Assembly (NCBI GenBank): GCA_009746045.1
Contig: RPFO01000079.1
Span: 4,502,131-4,566,130, forward strand
DNA from: Mesostigma viride
Taxonomy: Eukaryota > Streptophyta > Mesostigmatophyceae > Mesostigmatales > Mesostigmataceae
Direction of reading: 5' to 3'
DNA: 64,000 bases
The position numbers and the translations under genes were made by a program. How positions within the stretch are numbered: position 1 is the first letter of the stretch; each line of letters opens with the position of its first letter. Below, piece after piece: positions 1-9,925 of the stretch. The notes beneath the pieces are model-generated. The model had not been told where the DNA came from. It was given only the letters and a program-made list of their open reading frames with translations, and did no database searches.

Positions 1-490
1 GAATGAAATCTCGCGATGGTCCGATCGCAGCTAGAACATACCTTACTGATAAACATAAAATAGTAGTGCCTGACCCTCAGATGCAGTATTTAAAAAATAA
101 TCATGGGCAACGGCTCGTCAAGGCTAGGTGATTTTGCACAAACATCAACATTGCTTGCTCGCGACTTCATCAGCTGGCGTTCATGTTGCCCACTTAAAAT
201 ACCGGTGTGAGCTTGACCAGCACAAATGTTGTTGCTGTTGTTGTTGCCACGCAATGGGCAGCAGAGATTTGTAGACTGTTGTTGGACGTACTACAGTAAC
301 AGTAACTGTTGAGGACGGGCTACAGTTTCAACTTCAACTTGTGAGTAAATCCATGTTCCGTACCCAAGTAACAAAAGGCGTGGGGCGGTGCAGCTCTGAC
401 CCTACAACGAATGGGTCAGCACTGCATGGGCAGCCGGCAAGTCCAGTCTGTCAAATGCGTAGACTAGACTGGTAGAGCGGGCCGGGTAAC
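1..490. other. no gene recognised
   Basis: No open frame with a recognisable product. There is a short GTT-rich stretch near 230-250 and otherwise mixed-composition sequence leading into the tail of the retroposon that begins at 491. Confidence 0.5.
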
Positions 491-518
491 AAATTAATTA
501 ATTAATTAATTAAAACAC

Positions 519-555
519 GTGCTCCCGTTGGGGAGTCACGGAGCACCGAAGTGCT
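519..555 (-). other. conserved 3'-UTR double hairpin (retroposon 3' end)
   Basis: In element sense the RNA has AGCAC-UUCG-GUGCU, a 5-bp stem closed by a cUUCGg tetraloop. The same GUGCU can also pair as GUGCUCC with GGAGCAC just downstream, so the two stems are mutually exclusive. The block is kept in four copies here (519-555, 23359-23395, 29165-29201, 36414-36450), always a few bases before the (TTAA)n tail. LINE reverse transcriptases commonly recognise a 3' stem-loop; that role here is inferred. Confidence 0.55.
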
Positions 556-922
556 TTTAATCCCTGTGTGTGCACAACAGGAGAAAGGGCAGAGACCCCC
601 AGTCTCCTTCATGCCAAAGGCATGCCACAGCTGCATTCGGGCGCGCTATAGCTAAACGGACACGCTAACGATCCGGCATACTGTGGGTGCAATAAGACCC
701 GTGTGAGCATATCATAACAAGGAGCGTGGGCAAGTAATCTGATCGAAGCCAGGACGTAGCATGGCTGTACAAGGACTAAGCTATAGGGCTATGGCTGGTT
801 GTGTACCGTGCGTTTGCGGTGCACGTGACTAGGTAAGGTGGCACAACTAGGCAAACATTCTAAGCATGGCTGCCATGGCGGCAGTGACTACCAATGAAGT
901 CAAGCTAGGGCTACAAGCTATT

Positions 923-2281
923 CTAGCCCGCTGGGGGCGTCCACATCTTGTGGTTGATCATCAGGTCCCCGCCCCTCCAGTACACCTTGGGCTTCTGGGG
1001 GTCCTGCTTGTGGCGGAGGTATTCAGGCCACAGGTCACGTCGCTGCTGCTGCTGAGCGGGGGTCAGGTCGTCATCCAGCGTCCAGGTGAGGTCGTGCAAC
1101 CGCTTGCGACGAGAGAGGAACCGCTGCTTGTCCTCACGGGAAGGGAAGGTGAGCAGGACTGGTGGGGGAGCCGCCTTGTCCCGTGAGTGGGGAAGGCGGT
1201 GGCACCCACGCAGTTCTACCTCACCTACCAGGCCCATGAGGGTAAGGAGCTGGTCCTTATAAGCTCGTCGGCAAGGGAGGTTGACGTCTCACCTGGCTTC
1301 TGGGGGAAGCGACGTAGCACCACCCGGCAGTCGCGGCGGGCGCGGTCGGTGGCCTCCTGTTGTTGAGCCTGGCGGAGGTCTTCCAGCTCCTGGAGCTTCG
1401 TAGCGATGGCGTCGGTGGTGGAGGCGGTCGCGGTCCGCAGCAGGTCCGCATAGGAGAGCGGCGGGAGGTCACCAGCATCCAGCCGGGGTGGCTGGGATGC
1501 GATGGTGGCCGTCTGCTCCGCTATCTTTGGGACCTGTGAGGCAAGGGCCTCGGTGTGGGCGGTGATGGCTTCAAGCTTCTTCATGAGCACGCCGCACTTG
1601 CCCTCCACCTGGTTGAGGCGAGAGACAAGTGCAGCGTGCGTCTCAGATGCCTGTGCCGCGGTGTGCAGCGCCGTGAACTGGGGTTGGAGCTTGTGGACGA
1701 CCTTGGTTTCAACATTGGAGACCCGGGCCTCCACCGTGTTGAGTGTCGTGTTCAGCGAGGTCAGCTTCTCGGCCAACGGCCAGGTCACGTGCTCCTCCAG
1801 CACTGCTCGGATGTCATCCTTGCAGAGGGAGGAAGCCGATGTGGCTGTCGGCTGCGCAGGCTGGGCTGGGGCGCGGATGTTGGTGGCGATTTGGTCCAGG
1901 GGTAGCTGGAAGAAGCTGCACAGACAGGATAGCGAGGCGGTGGTCTCCCCTGTTAAAGAACCTCTCCAGGTTCTCGTCCGGGATTGGCCCTGTGCACCCA
2001 TGGAGCTTGCGTTCCTGTGCTAAGTAACGCACGATTGCGGCGCATTCTGCTGTGGTAAGCTGCAGCCAGTGCGGAAAAGAAAAGCGGTCGTAATCGGGTA
2101 GCCACTGTCGCCATTTGTGGTCGTGGCATGGTTTCTTGGGTTCAGGCGAAGCGCTTGGCGATGGGTTTGCTGGCGATGGATTGGCGAGCCCAGGAGGCTG
2201 GGCCAGGACGATGGCGAGTGGGTTGGGCTGGGAGCCGGCAAGCTCCTTTTCCAAACCCCGTTTTGCTTTTGGGGTCGTCAT
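923..2281 (-). pseudogene. LINE ORF1-like protein, frameshifted
   Basis: Three overlapping minus-strand frames (2281-1814, 2001-1225, 1237-923) make one protein once two frameshifts, near 1930 and near 1245, are allowed for. The N-terminal part is Pro-rich. The middle is a heptad-like Leu/Ala/Val coiled coil (about 1880-1500). The C-terminal part reads like an RNA-recognition and C-terminal domain of LINE ORF1, with the conserved stretches PPPVLLTF, FLSRRKRL and TLDDDLTPAQQQ. The same C-terminal signature appears in the ORF1 copy at 45817-46506. ORF1 proteins of this type are trimeric RNA-binding chaperones; that role is inferred from family resemblance. The copy at 28.4 kb lacks the frameshift seen near 1245 here, so this copy is decayed or contains errors. 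Confidence 0.6.
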
Positions 2282-3427
2282 AGCTGCTTGTCACGTGCGT
2301 AACTTTGGCAATACTGCGTTTCGTGCAGCCGTAACCGATTATACTGGCATGTGCGTCTCAAAAAAGCGCATCGAATGCAAGTGGTCTGACCGAATTTGGG
2401 GCTCAGACGCAAAAGATCTGAACTCCGCCGTCAGCCATACCGCCGTCAGCCATTTTCGTGTTCAGTCAGGTAACCGAGTCGGGTAACAAATGCGCTGCAG
2501 ACTGCAGACCTGCAGTAGGTACGCAACACGATGTGAAGGTGCTGAGCCGCAAAACGTTGATGAAGTTCACGGCAGTCGAGCCAGCTGACTTTGTTTTGCG
2601 TGTTTTCTAATCCTGCATTATTCGATAGTGCGCTAGAGAAGCGAATCATGACAAAGAAGAAAGAGCCCCCGATTCCCCTGGGCTACAAATTCAAAGACCA
2701 TTTCTCACGAGGCTGTGGCATTTTAACCTTGGCCGGCAGTGCAAGCGGTCGGCGGGCTTTGGGCACGGTCGTTACAGACCAGGCGCAGGCAGGCATCGAG
2801 TTAGAAGGGGACGTTAGAAGCGAGCGCATGTGAAATGGACGGACAGGAAGCTGCGCCGGCCCGGCGGTAAAACTGGGAACCAACATACAAAGAAAGCCAA
2901 GATGGCACTACCTAGCGGTGACGAAGAACCTGGTCCTCGTTTTTATAGAGGAACCCGGGTCTCCTGAGGTAGCTTTTCCAACTTCCAATGGCCTATGGGT
3001 GTAGGGTGCATGCAAACAGGCGGCATCATGTTTAATAGCTTACTTAGTCAGGCCGCGCCATGTATGGGTGAGCCAATGTGAGAGCTATACACTGCCTACC
3101 GGCAATGCGTACTATGTTTTGTAGCCTCCTATTGTTATACCATGTGCACATGCTTGTATGCATGCTAAGTTATCATCGTCGCGTGTCTTAGTAGGGCTGC
3201 CGGCTGCCGGCTGCGTATACCCCGGTATGAGAATCAGGGCACAAGCAGCCCACTACTAGGGGCCTATGGCAAGGCTTCAGAGTTTAGGATAAATTATATA
3301 ACTGTATAAGAAATCCTATTGGGATTTTGTTTAAAAAAAAAAAAAAATCGCCACCATCGCTTCGCGGCCTCGGCCGGGACCCTTACCGGAATTACCGGAA
3401 CCCCCCCACCCCTTAGCAAAAACACTG
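2282..3427. other. no gene recognised; short poly-A tract
   Basis: This stretch may include the 5' leader of the ORF1 retroposon up to about 2500. An open frame at 2591-2833 (80 aa) has no recognisable features. A run of about 15 A lies near 3335, and just after it come short GGACCCTTACCGG-type repeats. Nothing else is supportable. Confidence 0.4.
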
Positions 3428-3705
3428 TCCTACACACAGATCTCAAATGATTTATCTACTAGTACCAAATCCGAAAGGCTTGCATCACTCCCCGGAAAGG
3501 AGAACTTTTGCGGATGACTGTAGGTGTCAGTTGGCGATGCCTTAGGATCCGGAGACGTCCGTCCTATAGTCAGCAAAATTGGTGCGAGAGGTCCCCAATT
3601 CGATTCCGGCCTGGATTCATTTGCAGATCGCGTTTTTCCGTGTTTTCCGCGGACCGGCACTGAACGCAAATGGTTTTCACCTTTGCGGCGTGCCAAATCA
3701 GAATA
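3428..3705 (+). mobile_element. tRNA-derived SINE, copy 1
   Basis: The same 280-bp unit is present inverted at 36703-36982, where it sits between clean 10-bp target duplications. The middle of the unit is tRNA-like: a B-box TTCGATTCC near 3599-3607, and upstream a D-arm/A-box-like stretch (TATAGTCAGCAAAATTGG) at 3565-3582. About 130 bp precede the tRNA-like part and about 90 bp follow it. Internal Pol III promoters of this kind drive SINE transcription. The copy ends where the LINE-type sequence ACTCCGTTGGGAG starts. Confidence 0.7.
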
Positions 3706-3742
3706 ACTCCGTTGGGAGTGGACAATATTTCACCGGAGGTGG

Positions 3743-5354
3743 ATGCCTGAGCTTGAGCCTTTCCTCCGGGGTGTTTGCAACCGGATTCTACGAGATGGCC
3801 TCCCCCCGCCGACGTATTGGAAGACCGCTGTCCGGGTCATGCTCGATCTACAAGGGCAAGGGGGCCGCCGCGGATACCGGCAACTACCGCGGCGTATGCG
3901 TCCAAAGCTGCGTGCTGAAAGTCTTCATGCCTCTCCTGCTGAACCGCATGCGCGCCAGCCTCGATCCCCGCCTAGGTGGGTCCCAGATGGGCTTCCGTGT
4001 TGGTCGCAATTGTGTTATGGTCTCCATTACCGCGCGCCGGCGCCTGATCGAGGAAGTGGGCCGCCTGGCCCCCGGCCTCTTGCCATTGCTATTGATCTTC
4101 GTGGATTACACCAAGGCATTCGATACGGTTATATGGGACGCCCTGTGGGTGGTCCTTCACCTGTTCCGTGTCCCATCCTACATCGTACGTTGAGATCATC
4201 CGCCAGTTCTATGAAGAGTCCCACTGAGCCCAGGTCCGTACCGCCGACGGCGTCACTGAATCCGGCTTCCCCCCTGCACACCGGGGTGTGGCAGGGCTGT
4301 GTGCTCTCCCCATATCTATCTATTCATCATTATGGTGGACTATATATTATGCGGCGTGCACTTGTAAGCCCGCTTCGCCCGGGTGGAGGGGCGCCCGCCG
4401 GGGATCGAGGTCACGGAGTACGCCAGCTACGGCGGGGTTGACCCACCCTACCGCCTGAGCAATCTGATCTACGCTGATGACACGACACTCGTGGAAACCC
4501 CGGAGTCAGCCCAACTCTGGCTAGACAGCTTATCACTGGAAGCGCGGGCGGTGGGGCTTATGATCAGCAAGAAAACGGAGGACATGGCCATCCGCGTCCC
4601 TGCTGGGATAGCCCCACCCACCCTCCTAGCTCTTGCTGGACGGCAGCCCCGTCCCCCCGGCGACTCGCTTCAAGCTCCTTGGCAGCTGGCTTCCCTCCAC
4701 GGCCGACGACATCAACACCCGCATCGGCCAGGCCTGGGCGGCCCTAGCTCCGCCGCCTCAACAGGTTCTGGACCTGCCGCTACCTGAGTGAGCGACGCAA
4801 GCGCATTTTGTTCAAGGCCCTTGTCCTCAGCATCCGATCCTTTATGGCTGCGAGGCGTGGACCCTGGACCAGGCGCTGAGCCAGCAGCTTGACGGCGCTG
4901 TCACTCGAATGCTCCGTCATATCCTCGGCGTCCGCTACCAAGAACGCCGCATGCACCCGGGCCGAGCTCTACTGCGAGCTCCCTCTTGTCACCCATACCA
5001 TCCGACACCGCCGCCTCCTCTTTGCCGGCCATCTTGCCCGCACAGACCCTGGAGGTGAATACCGATGTGGGCCCTGCATGCCGGGCCAACCAGGTAGACA
5101 CCTCCTCCTATGGCAGGGTCCCCTTGTCCCATCGCAACCCACTGGAAAACTTGCGCGCGCCGGGCACCGGCGCGGCGCGACCCGGACCTATGTGGTCAAC
5201 ACAACTGCTTGAAGATGCAGGGCTTCTGGGACTATCCGTACTCCGCGCCCGCATGATTGACAAGGAGAAATGGGCTGCCATCTGCGATAAACACCTTCCT
5301 GAGGGGTCTGCTCCTGTTTTCTCCCCACGGGCCCCGCGGCCCGTTGCTATATAG
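3743..5354 (+). pseudogene. LINE (non-LTR) reverse transcriptase, decayed
   Basis: Successive plus-strand frames (3743 on, 3579-4193, 4383-4787, 4889-5354) together give one non-LTR reverse transcriptase. The order is a pre-RT stretch with LPPPTYW, then NYRGV, a QMGFRVGRNC block, the palm motif FVDYTKAFDT (about 4100), the QGCVLSP turn (about 4290) and the catalytic YADDTTLV (about 4470). A C-terminal region with FAGHLARTDP follows near 5030. Frameshifts and stops separate the frames, so the gene is dead as assembled. The 5' part (endonuclease) is absent. The enzyme would copy its own RNA at a nicked target. Confidence 0.8.
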
Positions 5355-5489
5355 CCACTGAGGGTAGAAGTCCGCAGGTGGAGGTTATTGGTCCTGAGGA
5401 TAGCCGGCTACACTACCACCTCGTCTGCCATTATACCAGTAGAGGACAGCTCGGATGAGGATTACATCCCCATCTAGTTCACGCTTAAC

Positions 5490-5612
5490 GGTTGGGGGAT
5501 GATGCAGACGATATTTGTTTAAACTCTTGTGTAGTTATTTTTCTAATGAGATTAGCATAGTACTCCGTGGCATGCATGCCTTTGCGCATGACACGCAAGT
5601 ACTTACTTACTT
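5490..5612 (+). repeat. LINE 3' end with (ACTT)n tail
   Basis: This is the 3' end of the decayed LINE. It contains AGATTAGCATAGTACTC followed by GCGCATGACACGCAAGTACT and short ACTT repeats. The same end recurs at about 34985-35095 (plus), 24995-25110 (minus, the mirror copy in the first 11-kb element) and, shorter, at 47148-47176. It therefore defines the 3' terminus of a second LINE family, separate from the (TTAA)n-tailed one. Confidence 0.6.
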
Positions 5613-5962
5613 ATGGTGGACTATATTATGCGGCGTGCACAAGCCCGCTTCGCCCGGCCGGGTGGAGCTAGGGGCGCCCGCCAGGGATCGAGGTCACAGA
5701 GTACGCCAGCTACGGCGGGGTTGACCCACCCTACCACCTGAGCAATCTGATCTACGCTGATGACACGACACTCGTGGAAACCCCGGAGTCAGCCCAACTC
5801 TGGCTAGACAGCTTATCACTGGAAGCGCGGGCAGTGGGGCTTATGATCAGCAAGAAAACGGAGGTCTGACATGGCCGTCCGTTTAACTGCTGGGATAGCC
5901 CCACCCACCCTCCTCTTGCTGGACGGCAGCCCTGTCCCCCCGGCGACTCCCTTCAAGCTCCT
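5613..5962 (+). pseudogene. duplicated LINE palm fragment
   Basis: About 350 bp near-identical to 4330-4680. It again encodes the YADDTTLVETPES region and the following LWLDSLSLEARAVGLMISKK, with small indels. It begins abruptly after the (ACTT)n tail and ends abruptly at the (TTCA)n array. It is a partial second copy, either from another 5'- and 3'-truncated insertion or from a local duplication. Confidence 0.7.
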
Positions 5963-5966
5963 ATAT

Positions 5967-6375
5967 CATTCATTCATTCATTCATTCATTCATTCATTCA
6001 TTCATTCATTCATTCATTCATTCATTCATTCATTCATTCATTCATTCATTCATTCATTCATTCATTCATTCATTCATTCATTCATTCATTCATTCATTCA
6101 TTCATTCATTCATTCATTCATTCATTCATTCATTCGTTCGTTCGTTCGTTCGTTCGTTCGTTCGTTCATTCATTCATTCATTCATTCATTCATTCATTCA
6201 TTCATTCATTCATTCATTCATTCATTCATTCATTCATTCATTCATTCATTCATTCATTCATTCATTCATTCATTCATTCATTCATTCATTCATTCATTCA
6301 TTCATTCATTCATTCATTCATTCATTCATTCATTCATTCATTCATTCATTCATTCATTCATTCATTCATTCATTC
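5967..6375 (+). repeat. (TTCA)n array 1
   Basis: About 400 bp of perfect TTCA with an internal block of eight TTCG units near 6133-6166. A 12-bp frame repeat contains no stop, so all reading frames are open without coding meaning. It is the left half of one array; the right half follows the MITE at 6869. Confidence 0.97.
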
Positions 6376-6868
6376 GGCCGGGCCCACTTCAAATGTTCCG
6401 CCGTCCAAGCCAAGTGTGTGACACTTTTGGTCGTTTTTTGCAAAAAAAAAATAAAATTTCGCACGAGTTCGCGTGATTTTCGCGTGATTTTCGCAAAATT
6501 TTCACACATTTTCGCACGATTTCGCACGATTTCGCACAATTTTGCATGATTTCGCACAATTTCGCATGGATTTCAACCAAGGGTCGTTTTGGGGAGTGAC
6601 GTTTGACAAAATTTCGCATGAATTCACACACGTTGTGCACATCAAAATTTTTTACCGTCGACATTTTTCACATGAAATTTCGCACAATTTCAGCAAATTT
6701 CGCACAAATTCGCACGATTTCAGCAAATTTCACACGATTTCAGCAAATTTCGCACAATTTCGCACGATTTCGCACGACGAATCACTCTGCAGAGTGACGA
6801 TCGTCGAAAAAGTCAAAAAAACGACCAAAAGTGTCACACTTTTCGGAACATTTGAAGTGGGCCCGGCC
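6376..6868 (+). mobile_element. 493-bp MITE, copy 1
   Basis: Terminal inverted repeats begin GGCCGGGCCCACTTCAAATG at both ends (about 24 bp, to GTTCC). The flanks are ATTC on both sides, consistent with a 4-bp target duplication inside the TTCA array. Copy 2 (15141-15633, inverted) has TATA on both sides, which supports a 4-bp duplication. The interior holds no gene. It is a run of 10-bp units of the type GATTTCGCAC, plus a perfect 14-bp palindrome CACTCTGCAGAGTG. The superfamily is not assigned; 4-bp duplications occur, for example, in Sola and Ginger elements. Confidence 0.85.
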
Positions 6869-7900
6869 ATTCATTCATTCATTCATTCATTCATTCATTC
6901 ATTCATTCATTCATTCATTCATTCATTCATTCATTCATTCATTCATTCATTCATTCATTCATTCATTCATTCATTCATTCATTCATTCATTCATTCATTC
7001 ATTCATTCATTCATTCATTCATTCATTCATTCATTCATTCATTCATTCATTCATTCATTCATTCATTCATTCATTCATTCATTCATTCATTCATTCATTC
7101 ATTCATTCATTCATTCATTCATTCATTCATTCATTCATTCATTCATTCATTCATTCATTCATTCATTCATTCATTCATTCATTCATTCATTCATTCATTC
7201 ATTCAAATGTTCATTCATTCATTCATTCATTCATTCATTCATTCATTCATTCATTCATTCATTCATTCATTCATTCATTCATTCATTCATTCATTCATTC
7301 ATTCATTCATTCATTCATTCATTCATTCATTCATTCATTCATTCATTCATTCATTCATTCATTCATTCATTCATTCATTCATTCATTCATTCATTCATTC
7401 ATTCATTCATTCATTCATTCATTCATTCATTCATTCATTCATTCATTCATTCATTCATTCATTCATTCATTCATTCATTCATTCATTCATTCATTCATTC
7501 ATTCATTCATTCATTCATTCATTCATTCATTCATTCATTCATTCATTCATTCATTCATTCATTCATTCATTCATTCATTCATTCATTCATTCATTCATTC
7601 ATTCATTCATTCATTCATTCATTCATTCATTCATTCATTCATTCATTCATTCATTCGATCATTCATTCATTCATTCATTCATTCATAATTTCATTCATTC
7701 ATTCATTCATTCATTCATTCATTCATTCATTCATTCATTCATTCATTCATTCATTCATTCATTCATTCATTCATTCATTCATTCATTCATTCATTCATTC
7801 ATTCATTCATTCATTCATTCATTCATTCATTCATTCATTCATTCATTCATTCATTCATTCATTCATTCATTCATTCATTCATTCATTAATTCATTCATTC
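6869..7900 (+). repeat. (TTCA)n array 2
   Basis: About 1.03 kb of TTCA, nearly perfect. Interruptions are AAATG near 7205, GATC near 7656 and ATAATTT near 7685. The GATC and ATAATTT variants recur in arrays 3 and 5. It is the continuation of array 1 beyond the inserted MITE. Confidence 0.97.
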
Positions 7901-8295
7901 AATCCATTTCTGGCCTTGCCTTGCTTTGCATGCATCACCACAAAACATCAAATTTATTACAATATGTGTGCTAGCTCTATACGGTGGAATAACACAGACA
8001 TGTCTACCAGATGGCAACACGGCCATCTGTATGCTAGGGTGAGCACACTATGTGAATGTGCAGGGCCAGCCCACAGCAGCTGTGCCCCTGCTCTACCCAC
8101 ATCTCCTTACATGGCTAACAGCCGAAAAATACGTAGGACATGCAAAAAAGAAAACTTAAAACTACCTAGCTATGGGGGTACTTTGTCCCAACCCAGGTTC
8201 ACCCTCGGGTTAGTTAAACCATTTCCCCCCTGACCTCCCACACAAGGGTGAGGTCAGTTGATAGCTAAAAGACGAGAGATAAAAACAGGAGGACG
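7901..8295. other. no gene recognised
   Basis: Unique sequence between the TTCA array and the recombinase exon. A short inverted pair (CTGACCTCCCACAC and GGTGAGGTCAG) lies near 8231-8260. No coding signal seen. Confidence 0.4.
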
Positions 8296-8796
8296 TCAAA
8301 ACACGACGCCACCGAAGTGGCGCCGGAACGCCGCTGGGTCAAAACCCAGGGCCTGAGCCCAGAGGGCGGGTGGGATGTCGCGCCCCAGGAGGCTGCGGTG
8401 GAGGCCAATGTAGCGCGTGACCGAGAGGGCCGAAGCCCACCGGCCGCGCAGCTGGATGGCCTCCGGCGACTCGCCAGCGATGGCGTCGTGCGTCGCCCCC
8501 CCATGCCGGAGGCTGTGAAAAGAAAACATCCCTGGGATGCCCATCCGGGCCTGCACAGCCTCCCACTGCTGCCTAGCCTGGCTGTACGTTAAGCCCCGAA
8601 AGAGGAGTGCCTCCGGGGGCTGGCCAGCCGTCAGACGTCGCAGGAGCCACAAAGAAAGTGGATCCCGGACGAGGACGTGCTGGGCCGCCCCCTGCGCAGT
8701 TTTGGGGTTGCGCAGCACAAGGGCACCGACCATGGGCCCTGGCTCGAGAAGGGGGTGGCCGGGATGAGCCACATCCCGAACCCGCAGCCCTAGCGC
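8296..8796 (-). pseudogene. tyrosine recombinase, C-terminal exon
   Basis: The minus-strand frame gives about 165 residues that read as the catalytic half of a tyrosine recombinase. A beta-hairpin lysine lies in RNPKTAQG, the H-x-x-R-H signature in HSLRHGGAT, and the nucleophile region in GRWAS followed by VTRYIGLH, whose Tyr is the expected catalytic residue. The first arginine region is not obvious. An AG acceptor at about 8797-8798 suggests the exon starts at 8796 and that upstream exons or element sequence have been lost. Such enzymes in eukaryotic repeats belong to DIRS/Ngaro retroelements or Cryptons. No partner reverse transcriptase or split repeats lie nearby, so the element type is open and the copy is taken to be a fragment. 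Confidence 0.6.
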
Positions 8797-9004
8797 CTAG
8801 GCAAAAGAAACAACCTGCTTCCCTAGAATGGAAGCCCACCCTTTATAGCAACCACCTCTCCAGCCAACCCCTACCTGGGTGGCTGGGGTACGGGTGCCAG
8901 CACAAAAAATATTTTTTCTAAAATTATTTTTTCCTTTGGTGCTATACGGCGTTGCATTCTCCGCTCAGCAGGTTAGTCATAGATAAAATGAGCATAGCTC
9001 ACCA
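8797..9004. other. spacer; flank shared with 14079-14105 in inverse
   Basis: AT-rich spacer. The last bases before the array (ATAAAATGAGCATAGCTCA, about 8982-9000) reappear in inverted orientation right after array 4 (CTGAGCTATCTGCTCATTTTATAG). Confidence 0.45.
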
Positions 9005-9416
9005 ATTCATTCATTCATTCATTCATTCATTCATTCATTCATTCATTCATTCATTCATTCATTCATTCATTCATTCATTCATTCATTCATTCATTCATTC
9101 ATTCATTCATTCATTCATTCATTCATTCATTCATTCATTCATTCATTCATTCGATCATTCATTCATTCATTCATTCATTCATTCATTCATTCATTCATTC
9201 ATTCATTCATTCATTCATTCATAATTTCATTCATTCATTCATTCATTCATTCATTCATTCATTCATTCATTCATTCATTCATTCATTCATTCATTCATTC
9301 ATTCATTCATTCATTCATTCATTCATTCATTCATTCATTCATTCATTCATTCATTCATTCATTCATTCATTCATTCATTCGATCATTCATTCATTCATTC
9401 ATTCATTCATTCATTC
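9005..9416 (+). repeat. (TTCA)n array 3
   Basis: About 410 bp of TTCA with GATC variants near 9152 and 9381 and an ATAATTT variant near 9222. It ends exactly at the CACTA terminus of the 4.4-kb element and resumes at 13809, so arrays 3 and 4 were one array. Confidence 0.97.
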
Positions 9417-9925
9417 CACTAGGAACTCAGATTCTGAGAATTTTCTCAAAACCCTCAATTTTCTCACCTTTTGTGAGAATTTTTTGAGAAAATTGAGAAA
9501 AATCTCAATTTTTTTCCGCAAACGCTAGGCAAGAAATCTCACCAGGGTGAGATTTTGGTGAGAAAAAGGGGGTTTTGGTGAGATTGGGGTGAGAAAAAAC
9601 CCTAAAGTGAGAAAAAAGGTGAGAATGGGTGAGAAAAAGTGAGAAAATTTGAGAAAATTGAGAAAATTGAGAAGTTTCTCACCAACACGAGAAAAATCAC
9701 TAACACGAGAAAAATCACAAGTCAACGTGGTGAGAAATTTCTCACCAAGATTGTAACACGAGAAAAATCATGAGCTTTATTTCATTAAGTCCTTAACGTG
9801 AAAAAAAACTCAACACCACTTTGATATGCATTATAGGGTGCACAAAGGTGCAATTAATATAGGGTTGTCATACAATATAAAACAGCACATCATTCCATAA
9901 ACAATGCTGTCATGCCCAAATTAAA

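Larger units (their letters stand above)
491..2281 (-). mobile_element. ORF1-only LINE-like retroposon, copy 1
   Basis: Read on the minus strand, an ORF1-like gene (2281 down to 923) is followed by about 400 bp of 3' untranslated sequence and a (TTAA)n tail at 491-515. No endonuclease or reverse transcriptase frame lies between ORF1 and the tail. The same ORF1-3'UTR-tail order occurs at 28183-29240, and the 3' part alone at 23326-23629 and 36181-36484, so the tail belongs to the element. Half-LINE elements that keep only ORF1 are known in mammals (HAL1), and this resembles that organisation. The 5' boundary is not defined and may extend to about 2500. Confidence 0.65.

Noticed and set aside
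3565-3610. Functional tRNA gene
   Set aside because: The B box is good but no complete cloverleaf with an acceptor stem can be folded by eye, and the unit is repeated with target duplications, so it is a SINE.
6440-6780. Regular GATTTCGCAC repeats as a CRISPR array
   Set aside because: Units are 10 bp with no spacers, inside a MITE with terminal repeats in eukaryotic DNA.
6542-8233. Long plus-strand frame of FIHS repeats (563 aa), and similar frames in the other TTCA arrays
   Set aside because: A 4-bp repeat without stops is open in every frame; these are microsatellite translations.
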